64,000 bases of DNA, from positions 935,001-999,000 of the forward strand of contig JAHRBS010000012.1 of NCBI GenBank assembly GCA_024305745.1, read 5' to 3'. Below, piece by piece: positions 11,086 through 23,347 of the stretch. Position numbers and translations under genes: made by a program. Under the pieces are notes generated by a model that had not been told where the DNA came from, made no database searches, and saw nothing but the letters and a program-made list of their open reading frames with translations. Source of the stretch: Polyporus tsugae. Lineage: Eukaryota > Basidiomycota > Agaricomycetes > Polyporales > Polyporaceae. How positions within the stretch are numbered: the stretch's first letter is position 1; each line of letters begins with the position of its first letter.

Positions 11086-12621
11086 ATGTTGCTGGAAGAC
11101 CTCACTGCTCACGGTGCCTCCGCCATTATCATCAGCGATGCGGTTGAAATCGTCTTCTTCGGTATGTCGCTGGCTCATTTGCCTTGGCCATCAGTCACGC
11201 CCTCCAGTACCGCAGCATCAACGGTACCCTTACGCATACCTTCTTGGCAGGCATATACTCGATCCTCTTCTTGTTCGCCTTGATCATCCTCGTCTATTTC
11301 AAGAAACCCCTGCCGGTTGACTGGCGCATGGTAATCGTGACATCCGTCGTCTACGTCTCTTGCATGGCTGTGAGTTTTAGCGCGCCCTCCGGCCCAGAAT
11401 GTTCAGGACCCATGCCACTTTATTAGCATACCAGCATTCTCACGACAGATAGACATACCACTTTCACAGTGAGTGTCACATCGTACGTTGTACCATCCGT
11501 CCTATTCCGTATTCCTGACATACTGCGTGATCTTCCCCATCATCCTTCCTCATTCTCACTATTTTAGTCTGGCTTTCCAATCCCAAGTGGAGAGGAGATG
11601 AGCGGATTGCTCAGAGTAACTGACATGGAGTTCAAGATCTGCGGGTTTCTTTCCCAGCTTGTCATGGTGCGTCGTGTTCAGTACCCCTGGACCCGAGGAT
11701 TATACTGCAATGTTCCCTTTTTGCGGTTCGACTGATTCATTGTGTTTCCGTTGCCATAACATGATAGATCCACCGCTGCTGGGCTCTCTGGGAACATCGG
11801 CTCGTCGTGGTTATCATACCCGTGGCCATGTCCTTGGCTGGCATTAGTACGTCATCCCACCCCATAACGGTGTTGATTACCGGGACTAACGCCCTTCCAT
11901 CGCCTCGCCACTCCGATTCTGACACGCAAACTCGGTATACCCTCATCCTGGTTGGACAGCTTGCGGACTCCAGGGGCCCTCGCGCATTCCCTCGACAGAG
12001 TTCAAGTCCCCTTGGGTCGCGCCAAGGATGCAGCTGTTCGACATGCTATCCGCAACCGTCTCTCTAGCCGTCTTCATGCTCGTCACATCGCTTATCGCCT
12101 ACCGCCTCCGGTGCGTCCTCGCGCCCTTACGAAACGTGCAGTCGATGGAGACCATCATCTGGACCCTGGTCGGGGCGAGCATCGAGGCAGGTGCCCTCCT
12201 CGTGCTCGCGCAAGCAACCGTGGTCATGCTCTTCCTCCTCAATAACCCCACGATCATCATCGCAGAAGGGATCGCGACGCAAGTTTACGTACGTCTTTTT
12301 CCCATGTCGCGCTTTTGCTATTCGCGGGGTAGGATGGCGCCTTCCTCTTACTGCGGCACAACCTTCCTTTAAGTGTGTGTTCCTGAATGTCGCGCTGACT
12401 GTGAGATCCGGATGCCATTACAGGGGATCGCGCCAACGATGATGATTATCCGGATCGGACTCAGCATGGTTCCCCGAGGACGCCGCTGGGACTCGAGCTC
12501 TCCCATGTTCAGCTCGCTGGTCCTATCGACGATATACGGCTGTGAAGACTCGAACGCCTCGAACGAACTAGAGGCGCAGCAACACCCGGAGTTGCGGCAG
12601 CGCTTGTATCCGGGGTCGTGA
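11086..12621 (+). CDS. Orphan seven-helix membrane protein (Agaricomycete family)
   Basis: Multipass protein resembling the GPCR-like orphan families common in basidiomycetes; ligand and role unknown. From ATG 11086: MLLEDLTAHGASAIIISDAV and then helices GIYSILFLFALIILVYF (about 11251), MVIVTSVVYVSCMA, IHRCWALWEHRLVVVIIPVA (about 11767), LFDMLSATVSLAVFMLVTSL (about 12031) and IIWTLVGASIEAGALLVLAQ plus VVMLFLLNN (about 12155-12245). The last exon begins GIAPTMMIIRIGLSM and has a cytosolic tail ending at 12621. Arg-x-Trp plus a loop before the fourth helix, and the closing GIAPT block, are features I associate with this family. Introns between 11390 and 11770 are uncertain. No Pfam-type domain was recognised. 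Confidence 0.65.
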
Positions 12622-14058
12622 TGCTTGGGGCCGAGCAACATCTGCCCCCACAACGGACACTGTGCGCTTCGGGGTGGGAGCATCTCCATCTTCGTGCCCT
12701 TCGAGAGCCTACTCCTTCGCTTGGGTGCCATTCCCGGCCATCCATCTCCGTTCCCCATGTACGCTTTCCCGTCATTCGTCGTCGACTCCAGCCTACGGGA
12801 CCACTCGACTCGCCAACTAACTCCCTGCACCGACTGGGATCAAGCCTAATTTCCGTGCCACTCGGAATACATTCGAGCGTGGGCGGATGGGGGTTAGTAC
12901 ACTCACATCAGTGGCGCGGACGCTGTTCCACGGCACCCTCCGCATCGAATCTCACAGCTGACGTTTGACGTCGACGTCGGCTCAGGGTCTTCTGGAGATA
13001 ATTTACATGCTAATATTGCTATACTGTATTGCAGTCCTGTCGCGGCGTGGCCAATGGTGCGGCGAGCATTTCGTCCCCACGTCCAACCCCACAGGCGGCT
13101 TGGATGGGGAGGACATTCCGGAAGGGGAGAAGGCGGGGCTACTACGACATTGACGAGTCGGACATGTGGCGTCGTGTCTTCCTGCAGGCAGGTTTGCTTC
13201 TGTGTGCCTTTATTGGGGGCACGCGTGGAAATGTCGGTGTACGGACTGGTCGATGCGCGCAGCAATCGTGTCAGCGTGTACTTTTTCTAATAGTCTAGCT
13301 ATGCCTGAGATGATGTTGTCTTACGCAATTGCGTTGTATTGTAGGACGTACTATACCTTTGAGCGTTGACATCATTGTGTCATGCAGTCCTAGTTATGGT
13401 TCATGGCGCCAGGTCCTGATCGACCTCTCATCTATCAAACGTCCATGCTTTGCTTAGCTGGGACACGAATCAGAAGCCGTAGGCACTGTAAGTTTCCCTC
13501 TGTGCCCCGATTTTGAATTGGTTCTGGAGGCGACCATCCCTTCATGACATATAAACATTGACATCTCGACAATATTAGAAGATCTGCATTCCGCACGCGG
13601 CCACTGGCACTGATCTCATACTATTATAATATGTAGTCAATTTTCCGACGGCCTGAGCTGTCTCTGGATTCTATCCACTGGCCAACTGCACCCATTCAAG
13701 TATTGCGTGGGCTGATGTATCGATCGCAGTCCTTTCCTTGCGGGCACACTAAGCAGAGGGCGATGGCGCAAGGATGGCTACAAATATATATGGGCCTTTG
13801 CAGGATCGCGGCCCTTGGTCATGCACTCGCCAGCTCTGGGTTCTGGTGGGCAACCGATTCTCAGGATGCTAAATAAGTAACTACACCCGCATGCTGCTCC
13901 GACTCCCATCCTACCGCGATCCTCAATCGCTTAGTAACGCTCTAGTAGGCTGAGGCAGACCTGGCTCTTTCTTAAGTCCTCGCCACCGCAGTCGATCTTT
14001 TCCCGCCAAGACACGGCATTCAAGCTCTAGGACTTTCGCTACGACCACAGTTGCAAGG
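12622..14058. other. Long intergenic region, no gene recognised
   Basis: About 1.4 kb between the 7-TM gene and the quinone oxidoreductase. ORFs around 12900-13370 on both strands overlap each other and show no conserved block. It holds the 3' flank of the first gene and the promoter of the second. Confidence 0.35.
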
Positions 14059-15652
14059 ATGTCCCTTCCCTCGACCATCACCGCCATCGGCATCAACAAG
14101 ACCGGCGACTTCGACGTCATCGAGAAGCTCGAGATACCCGCCCCGCAAAATGCCCCGACCAACGTCCTCATAAAGGTGCGCTACAACATGTCCGATCGCG
14201 ATTAAGGGGACTCTGACGCTTTGTCTCTCGTTCATCTCCGGCCCCTGCCTTGGCGGCTTACTCCACGATCCCCAATTCTCCGATCGCTGGATTTTTGCCA
14301 TCTGGATCTGGTGGTTACTTGTGATCTTCATGACTTTGGGGACGCGCCACGTGCCTTGCATACACCTGTACTTAGGTCGAGTACGCTGGTGTCAACTTCA
14401 TTGACACGTACTTCCGGTAAGTTTGAGCTTTGCACTCACGCTGTGCGATCGCACAATGATCTCTTGCATCTGGGATTCTGAACGCGTTTGTTGCAGCAAG
14501 GGCCTCTACCCAGTCGCCCAGTTCCCCCTGGTCCTCGGCCGTGAGGCTGCGGGCGTGATCGTCGCACTCCCCACAGATGAGAACGTGCTGAACAACGAAG
14601 AGTACAAGCTGCGCGGTCTGAAGGTCGGCGGCAAGGTCGCTGCAGTAAGCCTTCCTTGTATTCAGCGCAATTATCAAAGGTTCACCCTGTTACATTCAGA
14701 CTGGCATCGGCGCATTCTCTGAATATATGAGCGTGCCGTGGAACAAGGCGTATACGCTCCCCGATGGCGTCTCGACGCGCGACGCGGCGGCGGGCCTCCT
14801 CCAGGGTACTACTACCGCATCCTCTCTTTTTGCCGAAATCGCTAACTGCGAACCGACGCAGGTGCGACAGCGCTCACGTTCGTGACCGACGCGTACAACG
14901 TGCAGAAGGGCGACGTCGTCCTCGTGCACACCGTCGCGGGCGGGCTGGGGCTCATCTTCGCACAACTCATCAAGGCGCGCGGCGCGACCGTCATCGGCAC
15001 AACAAGCACGCCCGAGAAGGCTGCGCTCGCCAAGGCGCATGGCGCGGACCACGTCATCCTCTACACCCAGGCGGACACCGTCCAGCGCGTGCTCGAGATC
15101 ACCGGCGGCCAGGGCGTGCACGCCATCTTCGACGGTGTCGGCAAGGATACGTGCGTCTCCCGGCTCGAGCCGCCGTCTTTGTGACCCCGAAGACGCATAC
15201 AGACCCGCTAACGCTAACGCGTTTGGTTTTGCGCAGGTTCGAGGCGGACTTCAAGATGATCCGCAGGAAGGGCACGCTCGTCTCGGTCGGAAACGCATCT
15301 GGCGCCGTGCCCCCCTTCCCGCCGCTGAAGCTCGTCGAGAAGAACGTCCGCCTGCTCCGCCCGACGTGCGTCTGACCCCCCACACCCCCGTATCCCGTAT
15401 CTCGCCCCCATAGGATGTGTTGTCCGTACTGACTTGGCGTGGTGACATGACAGCATGGACAACTACCTCTACACGCCCGAGGAGGGCCGCACGTACATCG
15501 CCGAGCTCTTCAAGCTCATCGCGAACGGCACAGTCAAGATCAACGTCCACGCCGAATACCCGTTCACCGCCGAGGGCGTGCAGCAGGCGCAGAGGGACCT
15601 CACCGGCGGCAAGACGACGGGAAAGCTCATCATCAAGGTCGCGGACGCGTAA
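14059..15652 (+). CDS. ZTA1: NADPH:quinone oxidoreductase (zeta-crystallin/ZTA1-like, MDR family)
   Basis: Zinc-free medium-chain reductase that reduces quinones with NADPH. Exons are 14059-14175, 14376-14416, 14497-14644, 14700 to about 14804, about 14862-15148, about 15237-15364 and 15454-15652. They give MSLPSTITAIGINKTGDFDV, VEYAGVNFIDTYFR and KGLYPVAQFPLVLGREAAGV (catalytic GroES-like half). The Rossmann half has VLVHTVAGGLGLIFAQLIKA, with the AxGGxG dinucleotide loop, then GATVIGTTSTPEKAALAKAHGA, IFDGVGKDT, GTLVSVGNASG and the C-terminal FTAEGVQQAQRDLTGGKTTG. The structural-zinc Cys residues of alcohol dehydrogenases are absent, as expected for this branch. About 335 residues is normal. 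Intron 1 is 200 nt, longer than the others. Confidence 0.93.
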
Positions 15653-15993
15653 GCTGCTGGGCTAGCTCGAGGAGGAGGAAGAAAACCTAACAGTGTATTA
15701 TATTCCCTGTGGTCTGAAGACCGCGCTCTCACCACAAGCTTTGATGCATGACGGTTTGACTTGAATGCAACTTGACTTGATGTCATCCAAGACGTTCTAT
15801 TGCCAGCCCAGTTCTCTAAGACTACAGCTGCGGGACACTGCGTGCTCTATTTCGCCAACATAATTTAGGCTATGCTACGCTGAGAGGCTTGATACATGCT
15901 CGAGTTCCGCTTCCTGCTATCTTTCCCCAGTTGGTTGGTGAATGCTGTTCAAATTGTGTTGACGATATGCTTGGTATATGTCCTCTACAACAG
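15653..15993. other. Convergent intergenic region, nothing seen
   Basis: 3' flanks of the quinone oxidoreductase (+) and the NFX1-type gene (-). No ORF with conserved content. Confidence 0.35.
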
Positions 15994-18900
15994 TTAAGCC
16001 GCGTCTTCCCAGTCGTCCGGGACGTCCTGTGGGCTGAGCGGTGTCGCAACGGGCGCGGGCACAGGCGCAGGCACAGTGACAGGCGTAACGCGGACGGGGC
16101 CGGGTGATGGAGAGGGTTTCACGGGAGTCCTCGCACGTTCGTGAACACCCCACGAGCTTGGCGCAGGGCTGGCAGGCTGGGAGGAACGCGCGACGACGGA
16201 CGTCCAGCCTCTCCCCGACGAGCTGCCCGGTGTTGGTTGTGCGACCGGAGCCGGGGACACCCGGGAAGAGCTGGGGCGGGACAACGGCTGCAGTCCCGGC
16301 GCGCGGAGGTCCGCAAGCTTGCCCAGGCCAGGCGAGCCCGTCGCCCCGCCGCTGCCAATATTGATGGAAGCGGAGAGAAGCGGGGCGGGGACGCGCGAGT
16401 CGATGCGCCGGATGAGCTGGACGCTGCGGTGCGGCTCCTGATCGACCATCTGCGTGTCGATCCGGTAGATGGTCGCGAGGTCGTGCACGAACTTGCGCTT
16501 CTGCTCAGGCATGTGTGGCAGTACCTGGCTCTTCTTTTCCGCCCCGAGAAAGTCGGCGAAGCTCTTCTCGACGAGCGCGCAGAACTTGACGTTCGCGCGC
16601 GCGAAAGCGACGAGCTCATCGGCATACGTGACCTGCTGGACGGTACGGCTCCCATCGCGGTCAGGGTTGATGCCGAGCGCCTCGGCCAGGCGTGCGTTGC
16701 GCTTTGCGATCGCACATTCATTGGAGCACTTGAGTTGCTGGCTGCCCTCGCGTCCAGGGCTAGACAGGGAGCGGCCGCATGGAACGGGTTGGCGGATGCG
16801 ACCGCAAGGACAAGTGATAGTGACGACGAAGCGACAGGGCTCTGACTCGTCGCAAGAAGCAGGGGCGTGGCAAGGAAGGGTGCAGGGATGCTGTGCCGGT
16901 AAGCTGAAAACAGAGTTAGTGAACGGGTTACGGCACGAGGTTACGCGAGCCAATCACACTCACCAGAGTTTACGAGGCTTGCCGCATGTCGCATGGCAGG
17001 AGCCACAAGTATCTCCATGGCACAAACGCTCGCAGTGGTGGAAACCACAGGCGAGCAATCTAATGTATCATACATTCCATTAGCGAACTCAATACAGCGT
17101 GTCAAGGAGGTCGACATGGCCAACTTACTTCCCGCACGTTGTACCACATGACACCTTCTCTTGCGAGCACCGAACGTTGTCGACCACCTTCTTACCGCAG
17201 GCACACTGTTTGCTGGTGAGATACGGGCATGGCGGGCAGCGGGACGGGTCTTCGTGGCATGCGTGCGACGCCTTCGGATGCCCGCACTGCGGCGGGGGCC
17301 GAGAACAAGGGTAGCCGCACGCCATCCTCGTGCCACAGGGGATCGGGGGCTCAAGGGCAGTGCGCCCGCAGTGGCAAACCATCTAATAAAGTGTGTGAGA
17401 AAAGACTCGACAGATGTCAGCGAAGGCGACAACACACCTCTTCGAACGAACTCCGCAAGCAAGGCGGGCACACACCCTTATGGTCGCGCTCCTCGCAGTT
17501 GTGATTTCCGCAATTCAGCAACTTGCCGCACACCAAGTCGCACTCGTGCCACCCTTCAGGGTCCGCCAACGCGTCTACAGCCTTCTTCTTTCCCTTACCC
17601 TTCGCCAGACTGGCTAGCGACGCCAAAGGACAGCAGACGCGGTTGCATTGGTGTCGTCCGCACGCCCGCAGCGCGTTGCAGGGCCGCTCGCAAAGGATCT
17701 CGGTGTCGGACATGGCTTCGCCGAGAGCGCGGGCACGGGCGGTGGCCTGGTCTGCGGAGCAGAGCACCTCCCGCGTCGTGGAGCCGCACCTGCACGGGCG
17801 GACAAGCCGGATCGAGCAGGGGGGGCACGGGCCAGTGTGACATGGCGCAGAACAGATGTGTGCACATCCCTCGAGGGGCTTCATGCATGTCGAGTGGCAG
17901 GTGGGTACGCGGTCCGTACATGCCGTGCGGGTCAGGAGGGTGCCAGGAGGGAAGAATGGTGCTGACTTGGAGTTAAGCGCATGCTTACCGCACGGGCAGT
18001 GGGTGACGATCGTGGGTGAGCGAGGACAAGGAGCTGGGGTGAGGGAAGGGACGTGACAGGGCTTCTTGCAGTGGTGAATACCACAGTCGAAAGACCTATG
18101 GGAGCCTAGGTCAATATCCAGCCCTTTGTATAGAGGATGTAATTGCACCTCTCGCATGTCCCTTCACAAGCAAAGCGTCCGACCCACTTCACCTCCTGGC
18201 CTTTGATGATGAGTGTACACTCCTTTTCCTCCCCCTCCCCGCAGCCTAACTCCTTCTCGACCTTCCCGCAGTAGCATTGTGCCGTCTCTCGTATAGGACA
18301 CGGACTGCACTTGCCCGGATGACAGATTTCTTGACAGCTGTGGTTTCCGCAGCCGAGCTTTCGCTCGCAGAACTGATGACACGACAGTTCTGCGGTCGCA
18401 AGAACGCCGCGTCGTCCGAGCCCGAGGTTGGAGCATCTGAAGGATATCGTCTCCTTGCCGCAGTAGCACGGTAGTGACGTCGTGACTTGACAAGGAGGGC
18501 AGGGGCCAGGATGGCAGCTAAGGGAGCACGGATGTCCGCAGGCACGAGCGCGCGAGCATGGATTCGCGCAGGAGTGAGGGGTGGCGAGACGCGGCGGCTT
18601 CGGGTCAGGAGCGGATCCGCAGAAGCACCTATAGTCGCGCCAGAACGGATGGTCAGTCAGCTATATGCACACATTCACACCGTTCATTATATCGCGGCTT
18701 ACCAATAGCTGCTCGGGATGGCCGTCCTCTTCGACTGACAGCCGGGACACCGCCAGTCACCCTGCCGCTCCTCGCCTCGCGCGCGCCACGCCTCCTGGAC
18801 GTCCTTGATGCTCTTCGCGGCCCATACCTTGATGCACTTGAGATGGAAAGTCATCCAACAACACTGTGCGGAGACGTTGGCACGCTGGGCCTTCTCAGGC

Positions 18901-19658
18901 GTGGGTCCTTCGTCGTCCGATCCGGCCAAGGTAGGATGAGAGGGAGAACAGGACCAAGTGGACTGCATTGGTGTGATCGGGGCAAAGCAGATGAGACAAT
19001 CGGGGTACGGCGGGGTGCTGAGCTCTACGATGAGCCTGGAAGTGAGGTCGTCCGCCTTGGGTGCAGTGCTGCGGTACTTCTCCGCGGATGGGACATCCTG
19101 TGCGGCGGTGCCTACGGCCCCTTCGGTAAGCTCGCCGCCAAACTTGCGACCGCGGCGAGAGCGTGGCTTCTTCGCACCGGTAGGACCAGTAGAGCCTTGG
19201 TCTTTAGCTATATGCGTGGGGGTACTCGTTCCGCCTCTTTCGCCTGAGTGCACCGCGTCCGAAGGCCTCTCTCCTGGCTTCCCTCCCTGGTTCCTGGGCT
19301 TCCGTGGATCACTAGAACCAAAACCTTCGGCTCTCGGCCGGCCGTGGCCTACGTGGGCATCTCCCTGTGTCTTCCTCTCTCGATGTCTCCCGCCAGAGGG
19401 GCCGGATCCATCTTGACGGGACCTGGACGGCTCACCTGAGCGACCATCTTGAGGGTTGGGGGCGCGAGGCCTACGCGGCCTGCTAGCGCCGTCTGGCTTG
19501 TTGCCAGCCTCTTGACCTTCGCCAGTAGGCGGATGGGTTCCGTTGTCTGGAGTTCGCGTTCTGTCCTGAGGACGCCTCGGTCTGTGGCGCCGCGAACCAC
19601 CGTCGGCGCTACCTGCAGGAGGGGAGGTGGAAGATGCGACGGCAGGAGGCTCAGGCAT
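15994..19658 (-). CDS. FAP1: NFX1-type zinc-finger protein with RING/PHD-like finger and R3H domain
   Basis: Homologue of yeast Fap1 and NF-X1, nuclear Cys-rich regulators; yeast Fap1 binds FKBP12. The start is ATG 19658 and the stop TAA 15994-15996. A long Pro/Arg/Ser-rich tail covers about residues 1-210. A RING-like finger follows (CLICFAPI ... CCWMTFHLKCIKVWA ... WRCPGCQSK). Then comes a run of NFX1 fingers: CGHPCSLSCHPGPCPPC, CGNHSCQEICHPGKCSPC, CGIHHCKKPCH, CAHICSAPCHTGPCPPC, CGRHQCNRVCC, CGNHNCEERDHKGVCPPC, CGYPCSRPPPQCGH and CGFHHCERLCHGDTC. The R3H domain is near 16700-16430 (RNARLAEALGI ... FARANVKFCALVEKSFADFL ... HDLATIYRI). The C-terminus is Pro/Val-rich and ends DDWEDAA. Several short introns separate the fingers. 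About 1,000-1,100 residues fits the family. Confidence 0.92.
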
Positions 19659-20579
19659 GCAACAGGTGGTCGATAAGTGTTGAGCAGTGAGGATGATTTG
19701 GAGTGTGTGGTGGTGGCGAGGATGATTAAGCCGCGCAGGTAAGTTGCAGGACCTGAGAAGTGCTGCAAGAGTTGAAGCCGAACGCGGCCAGTACCAGACG
19801 GAGTTTTATGGTCAGCGCCGGCGACAAAATTGCTCCGCCCTGCAGAGCCTCGAGAGCGAAGGATGACTCTTGCGCTTGTCCAAACGAGTCAAGAAATTTC
19901 GCGTCGGGACCGTTTTCGTCGAGAGACAGGATGTGGCAGAGCTGAGAGGCGTTGTCGAGATATCAAGATGTTCCAAAATGGGTATCACAACATCCGAACT
20001 TGAAGCGCCCTCCTCAAGCCTCCTCATTCTCTTCCTCCACCTCTCCGCAAATCTTAGGTTGAAGCGCACATATATTGCCCGTACTATCTACTGTGGTCCC
20101 TAGGGCATGTCTGGTAGATAGAGAGAGCGCTTGATCACTCAGCCAGTTGCTAACAACTGATCAAATGCCTCAGTCAGGTAAAGAACAATCCGACTGGCCG
20201 CTGTATGCAAACGTCCGGGCCGAAGCGATGTCACCAACAAACCTGCGAGGAAATGCCATTACCCAAGTGTGGGACTTGAGCAAACTTCGTGAGCATCCGC
20301 AGTAGCACAAACACTACGGGTGAGTGCCTCTTACTGCTCCACTCCGCGGCGTACGTGTGGGCAGTCTCCTCGATCGTACCCCGGCCAAGATGAAGAGAGG
20401 TGACGTCGATTGCCATGTACTGTAGTCAGCAGCACCAGCCGCAAGGCGGTTAGCAAACCAAGCTGGTGCTCCCGCACCCCCTATGCTGGGCCCACATCAT
20501 CCGTATTACCGCCTAGCACCTACCAATATATACTCTGCACTCGTATTCGAATGGGGCGCGGCCACCATCCTAATCGACC
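19659..20579. other. Divergent promoter region between NFX1-type and MFS genes
   Basis: About 920 bases shared by two divergent genes. No conserved ORF, RNA gene or repeat was seen. Confidence 0.35.
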
Positions 20580-22914
20580 ATGGAGCTCTTTCGCGACACT
20601 GTGGCTGGTCAGCTAATCTACTACGGCAGTCGCAAAAAAGTGCTCTTCTACCCGGAGGAAGACCCCAACTGGATCGTCCCCGATCGCTACACCGAGACTA
20701 TTGTCGGCGACACCTCGCGTCAGGTCCATCAACAGCATTCCCCAGCTCAACCCCACCCATTCGCTTCTCGAGCGTCCAGCCAACAAAGTCACAACGAGAC
20801 ATTCTATACCCCACGGGAGGAAGTAGACGAGCCGCTCCAGCAAACCCGGCTCTCAGTTATCCAAGATGACCGTCGCGGCAGTCACTCCAGTATCGAGACC
20901 GCCGCCGTGGGCCAGAGAAAACGTGGCGAGAAAACATCTCGGGGAGGTGAGCAACGCCATCGTGAGGTGACAGAAGCATCGCTGGTATGGGAGGAGGAAG
21001 TCCGGACTGTCGACAACACCCCATCTTCGTTGAAGGATCCCAACTGCGTCGATTGGTATGGGCTCGATGACCCCGATAACCCTCGAAACTGGTCTCTATT
21101 CAAGAAGTGCTTTGTGACCTTCGACCTATGCTTCTTGACCTTCAGGTGCGCCTCGCTACTCCTACGCCACGCGTACTTCTCTAACCTATGCAAACTCGTA
21201 CTTCCATACACAGTATCTATATGGGCAGTTCGATCGTTGTCCCAAGCATAGAGGCTCTGGCAGCATATTTCGAGGTGTCGACCGTCGTCTCGACCCTCAC
21301 CCTTACGCTGTTTGTCCTAGGGTATGGCATCGGACCCATGTGAGTACCATCAAAAACGTGCCATTGCTCTCCGTGATTGACTTATTCCTTTTCTTAATAG
21401 GTTCCTTGCCCCACTTTCCGAGATACCTGTGATCGGTCGCAATGCGCCCTATATCATCACGCTCGCCATATTCGTCGGCCTACAGCCCGCCGTCGCGACG
21501 GCGAAGACTCCCGCCACTTATTTCATCCTCCGTTTCCTTTCCGGATTCTTCGGCTCGCCTGTGCTCGCTACAGGCGGAGCCTCCATCGCCGACATGTTCG
21601 AGCCGAAGAAGCGCGCGTACGGGATTGGTGTCTGGGGAATGAGCGCGGTGTGTGGGCCTACCCTGGGTCCTCTCATTGGGGGGTGAGCCTTATGTTCGTA
21701 TAGCTCAATCCTAGACAGCTGCTGATGTTTCCTGCCAGGTTCGCCTTCGACGCGCTGGGATGGCGGTGGACCATTTGGCCGCTCTTCTTCCTCTCGTCCG
21801 CGTCGCTCGTCTGGCTCACCTTCCTCATGCCCGAGACGTCCTCCGCCAACATCCTCTACCGCCGCGCGAAGCGCCTCCGGCGGCGCACAGGCAACCCGAA
21901 CCTCTACAGCATGGGCGAGGTGATGCAGAAGAGCATGACCGGGCGTGAGATCGCGATGATGACGCTCGTCCGCCCGTTCATCCTCAACACCGAGCCCATC
22001 GTCGGCCTCCTCAACCTCTACATCGGCTTCGTGTACAGCCTCCTCTACACCTTCCTCGCGACGTTCCCGCTTGTTTTCCAAAACATCTACGGGTTCAGCC
22101 CCGGGGAGGTGGGCCTGGCGTTCATGGGACTGTTCGTCGGCGGGCTCGTCTCGTACCTCGGCTTCTGCCTGTATGCGTACTACTCGCTCGAGCGGCTGTT
22201 CGAGCGCAAGGGCGGAGTCATCGATCCCGAGGACCGGCTCATCCCCGCTATGTTCGGGTGCTGGTGGATACCGGTGTGCCTCTTCGGGTTCGGGTGGACG
22301 AGCGTGGGGGCCATCCACTGGATTGTGCCGATCATCTTCTCGAGCTTCTTCTCCGTCGGGACGTTCCTCCTCTTCCAGGCCATCCTGTGAGTCATGCTCG
22401 TCCCCGCTGCTTTCGACGTTCATTGACTCACGGTTGCTGTGTAGGAACTACGAGGGAGATGCGTACACGGACTATGCTGCGTCGGTGCTCGCGGGGAACG
22501 ACCTGTTCAGGAGTGTCATGGCCTCTGCCTTCCCGCTTTTCGCCGTGCAGATGTTCCAAAACTTGCAGAATATCAATGGACCTCGGGCTGTGCGTCCTTC
22601 TTTTGAATATCATCCCGATAGATACTGACAGACACTTCAGTTCCCCGTGGCCTGGGGTTGTGTTCTTCTCGGCTGCGTGAGTATTTTTGAGGGTGAAGGA
22701 GCTGTCGAGAAGCGGGCTGACCACTGGATACTAGATTGCCATCGTCATGTGCCCACTACCCTTTATCTTCTACCGCTACGGCGCCAGAATCAGGCGGTAT
22801 AGTAAATACGGTGAGTAGCCGGATATTCTACTCGTCATAGCAACACTTATATTGATGAATACAGCAACGAGCGAAACTCCGAGGGAAGCCACGACTCCCA
22901 AGGGTGATGCATGA
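20580..22914 (+). CDS. DHA1-type MFS multidrug/polyamine exporter
   Basis: Proton antiporter of the 12-helix drug:H+ family, plasma membrane; by family it exports drugs or polyamines. ATG 20580 opens a cytosolic N-terminus of about 155 residues ending in the DHA1 hallmark DDPDNPRNWS. Helices follow: FVTFDLCFLTF, SSIVVPSIEALAAYF, STLTLTLFVLGYGIGPM, FLAPLSEIPVIGR (the loop 2-3 motif), YFILRFLSGFFGSPVLATGG, then a loop DMFEPKKRAYGIGVWGMSAV with CGPTLGPLIGG (motif C of the 12-TM group). The second half has NTEPIVGLLNLYIGFVYSLL, GFSPGEVGLAFMGLFVGG and IHWIVPIIFSSFF. Six or seven introns. Stop TGA 22912-22914. The length, about 620 residues, is slightly long because of the N-terminus. The substrate cannot be read from sequence. 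Confidence 0.92.
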
Positions 22915-23347
22915 ACGATTAACACCATCACGGTTTTCACACATAATAATGTTTGCGGACGCTACCCATCGCCCTAATTGATGTTCAGATTCCCGCGTGA
23001 ACCTGTATATTCCCGTTCTGCTCGAACTACAGTAGATTAGCAGGTATAATGTGTCATTGCAACCAAGAGTTAATGTGCTCAGTCTGCATCAATTGATGAA
23101 AACCTATCCCATCCCTGTCCCCCTGCAGCGTTTCTTCTAGTCGGGCTGATTTTGGTTCTGTCGATGGAAGATGAAAACACTCCCCCGCACAACCAGCCGA
23201 ACGTTGGCAGTCGACAACGCAGAGCCATGTGCCAAATGGAGCAACGGCCTCGTGCGATAACGTACCCCAGCCAGCCAGCCGTCGGGGGAGTTGAATATTA
23301 CCACACGGAATTGTGAGTGGAGTCGCAGTGTATTTTGAATTCATGAC
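22915..23347. other. Convergent intergenic region
   Basis: 3' flanks of the MFS gene (+) and the candidate Rec114 gene (-). A minus reading frame continues into 23054-23340 past the proposed stop, but it contains no conserved block and I treat it as non-coding. Confidence 0.3.

Noticed and set aside
21518..22423. 301-residue minus-strand ORF rich in Glu, Arg and His
   Set aside because: Antisense shadow of the MFS transporter helices; composition is the mirror of GC-rich hydrophobic codons.
23054..23347. Extension of the candidate Rec114 frame to 23054
   Set aside because: The extension needs an intron to be read as coding, whereas splicing gives a conserved-looking tail and a stop at 23350-23348.
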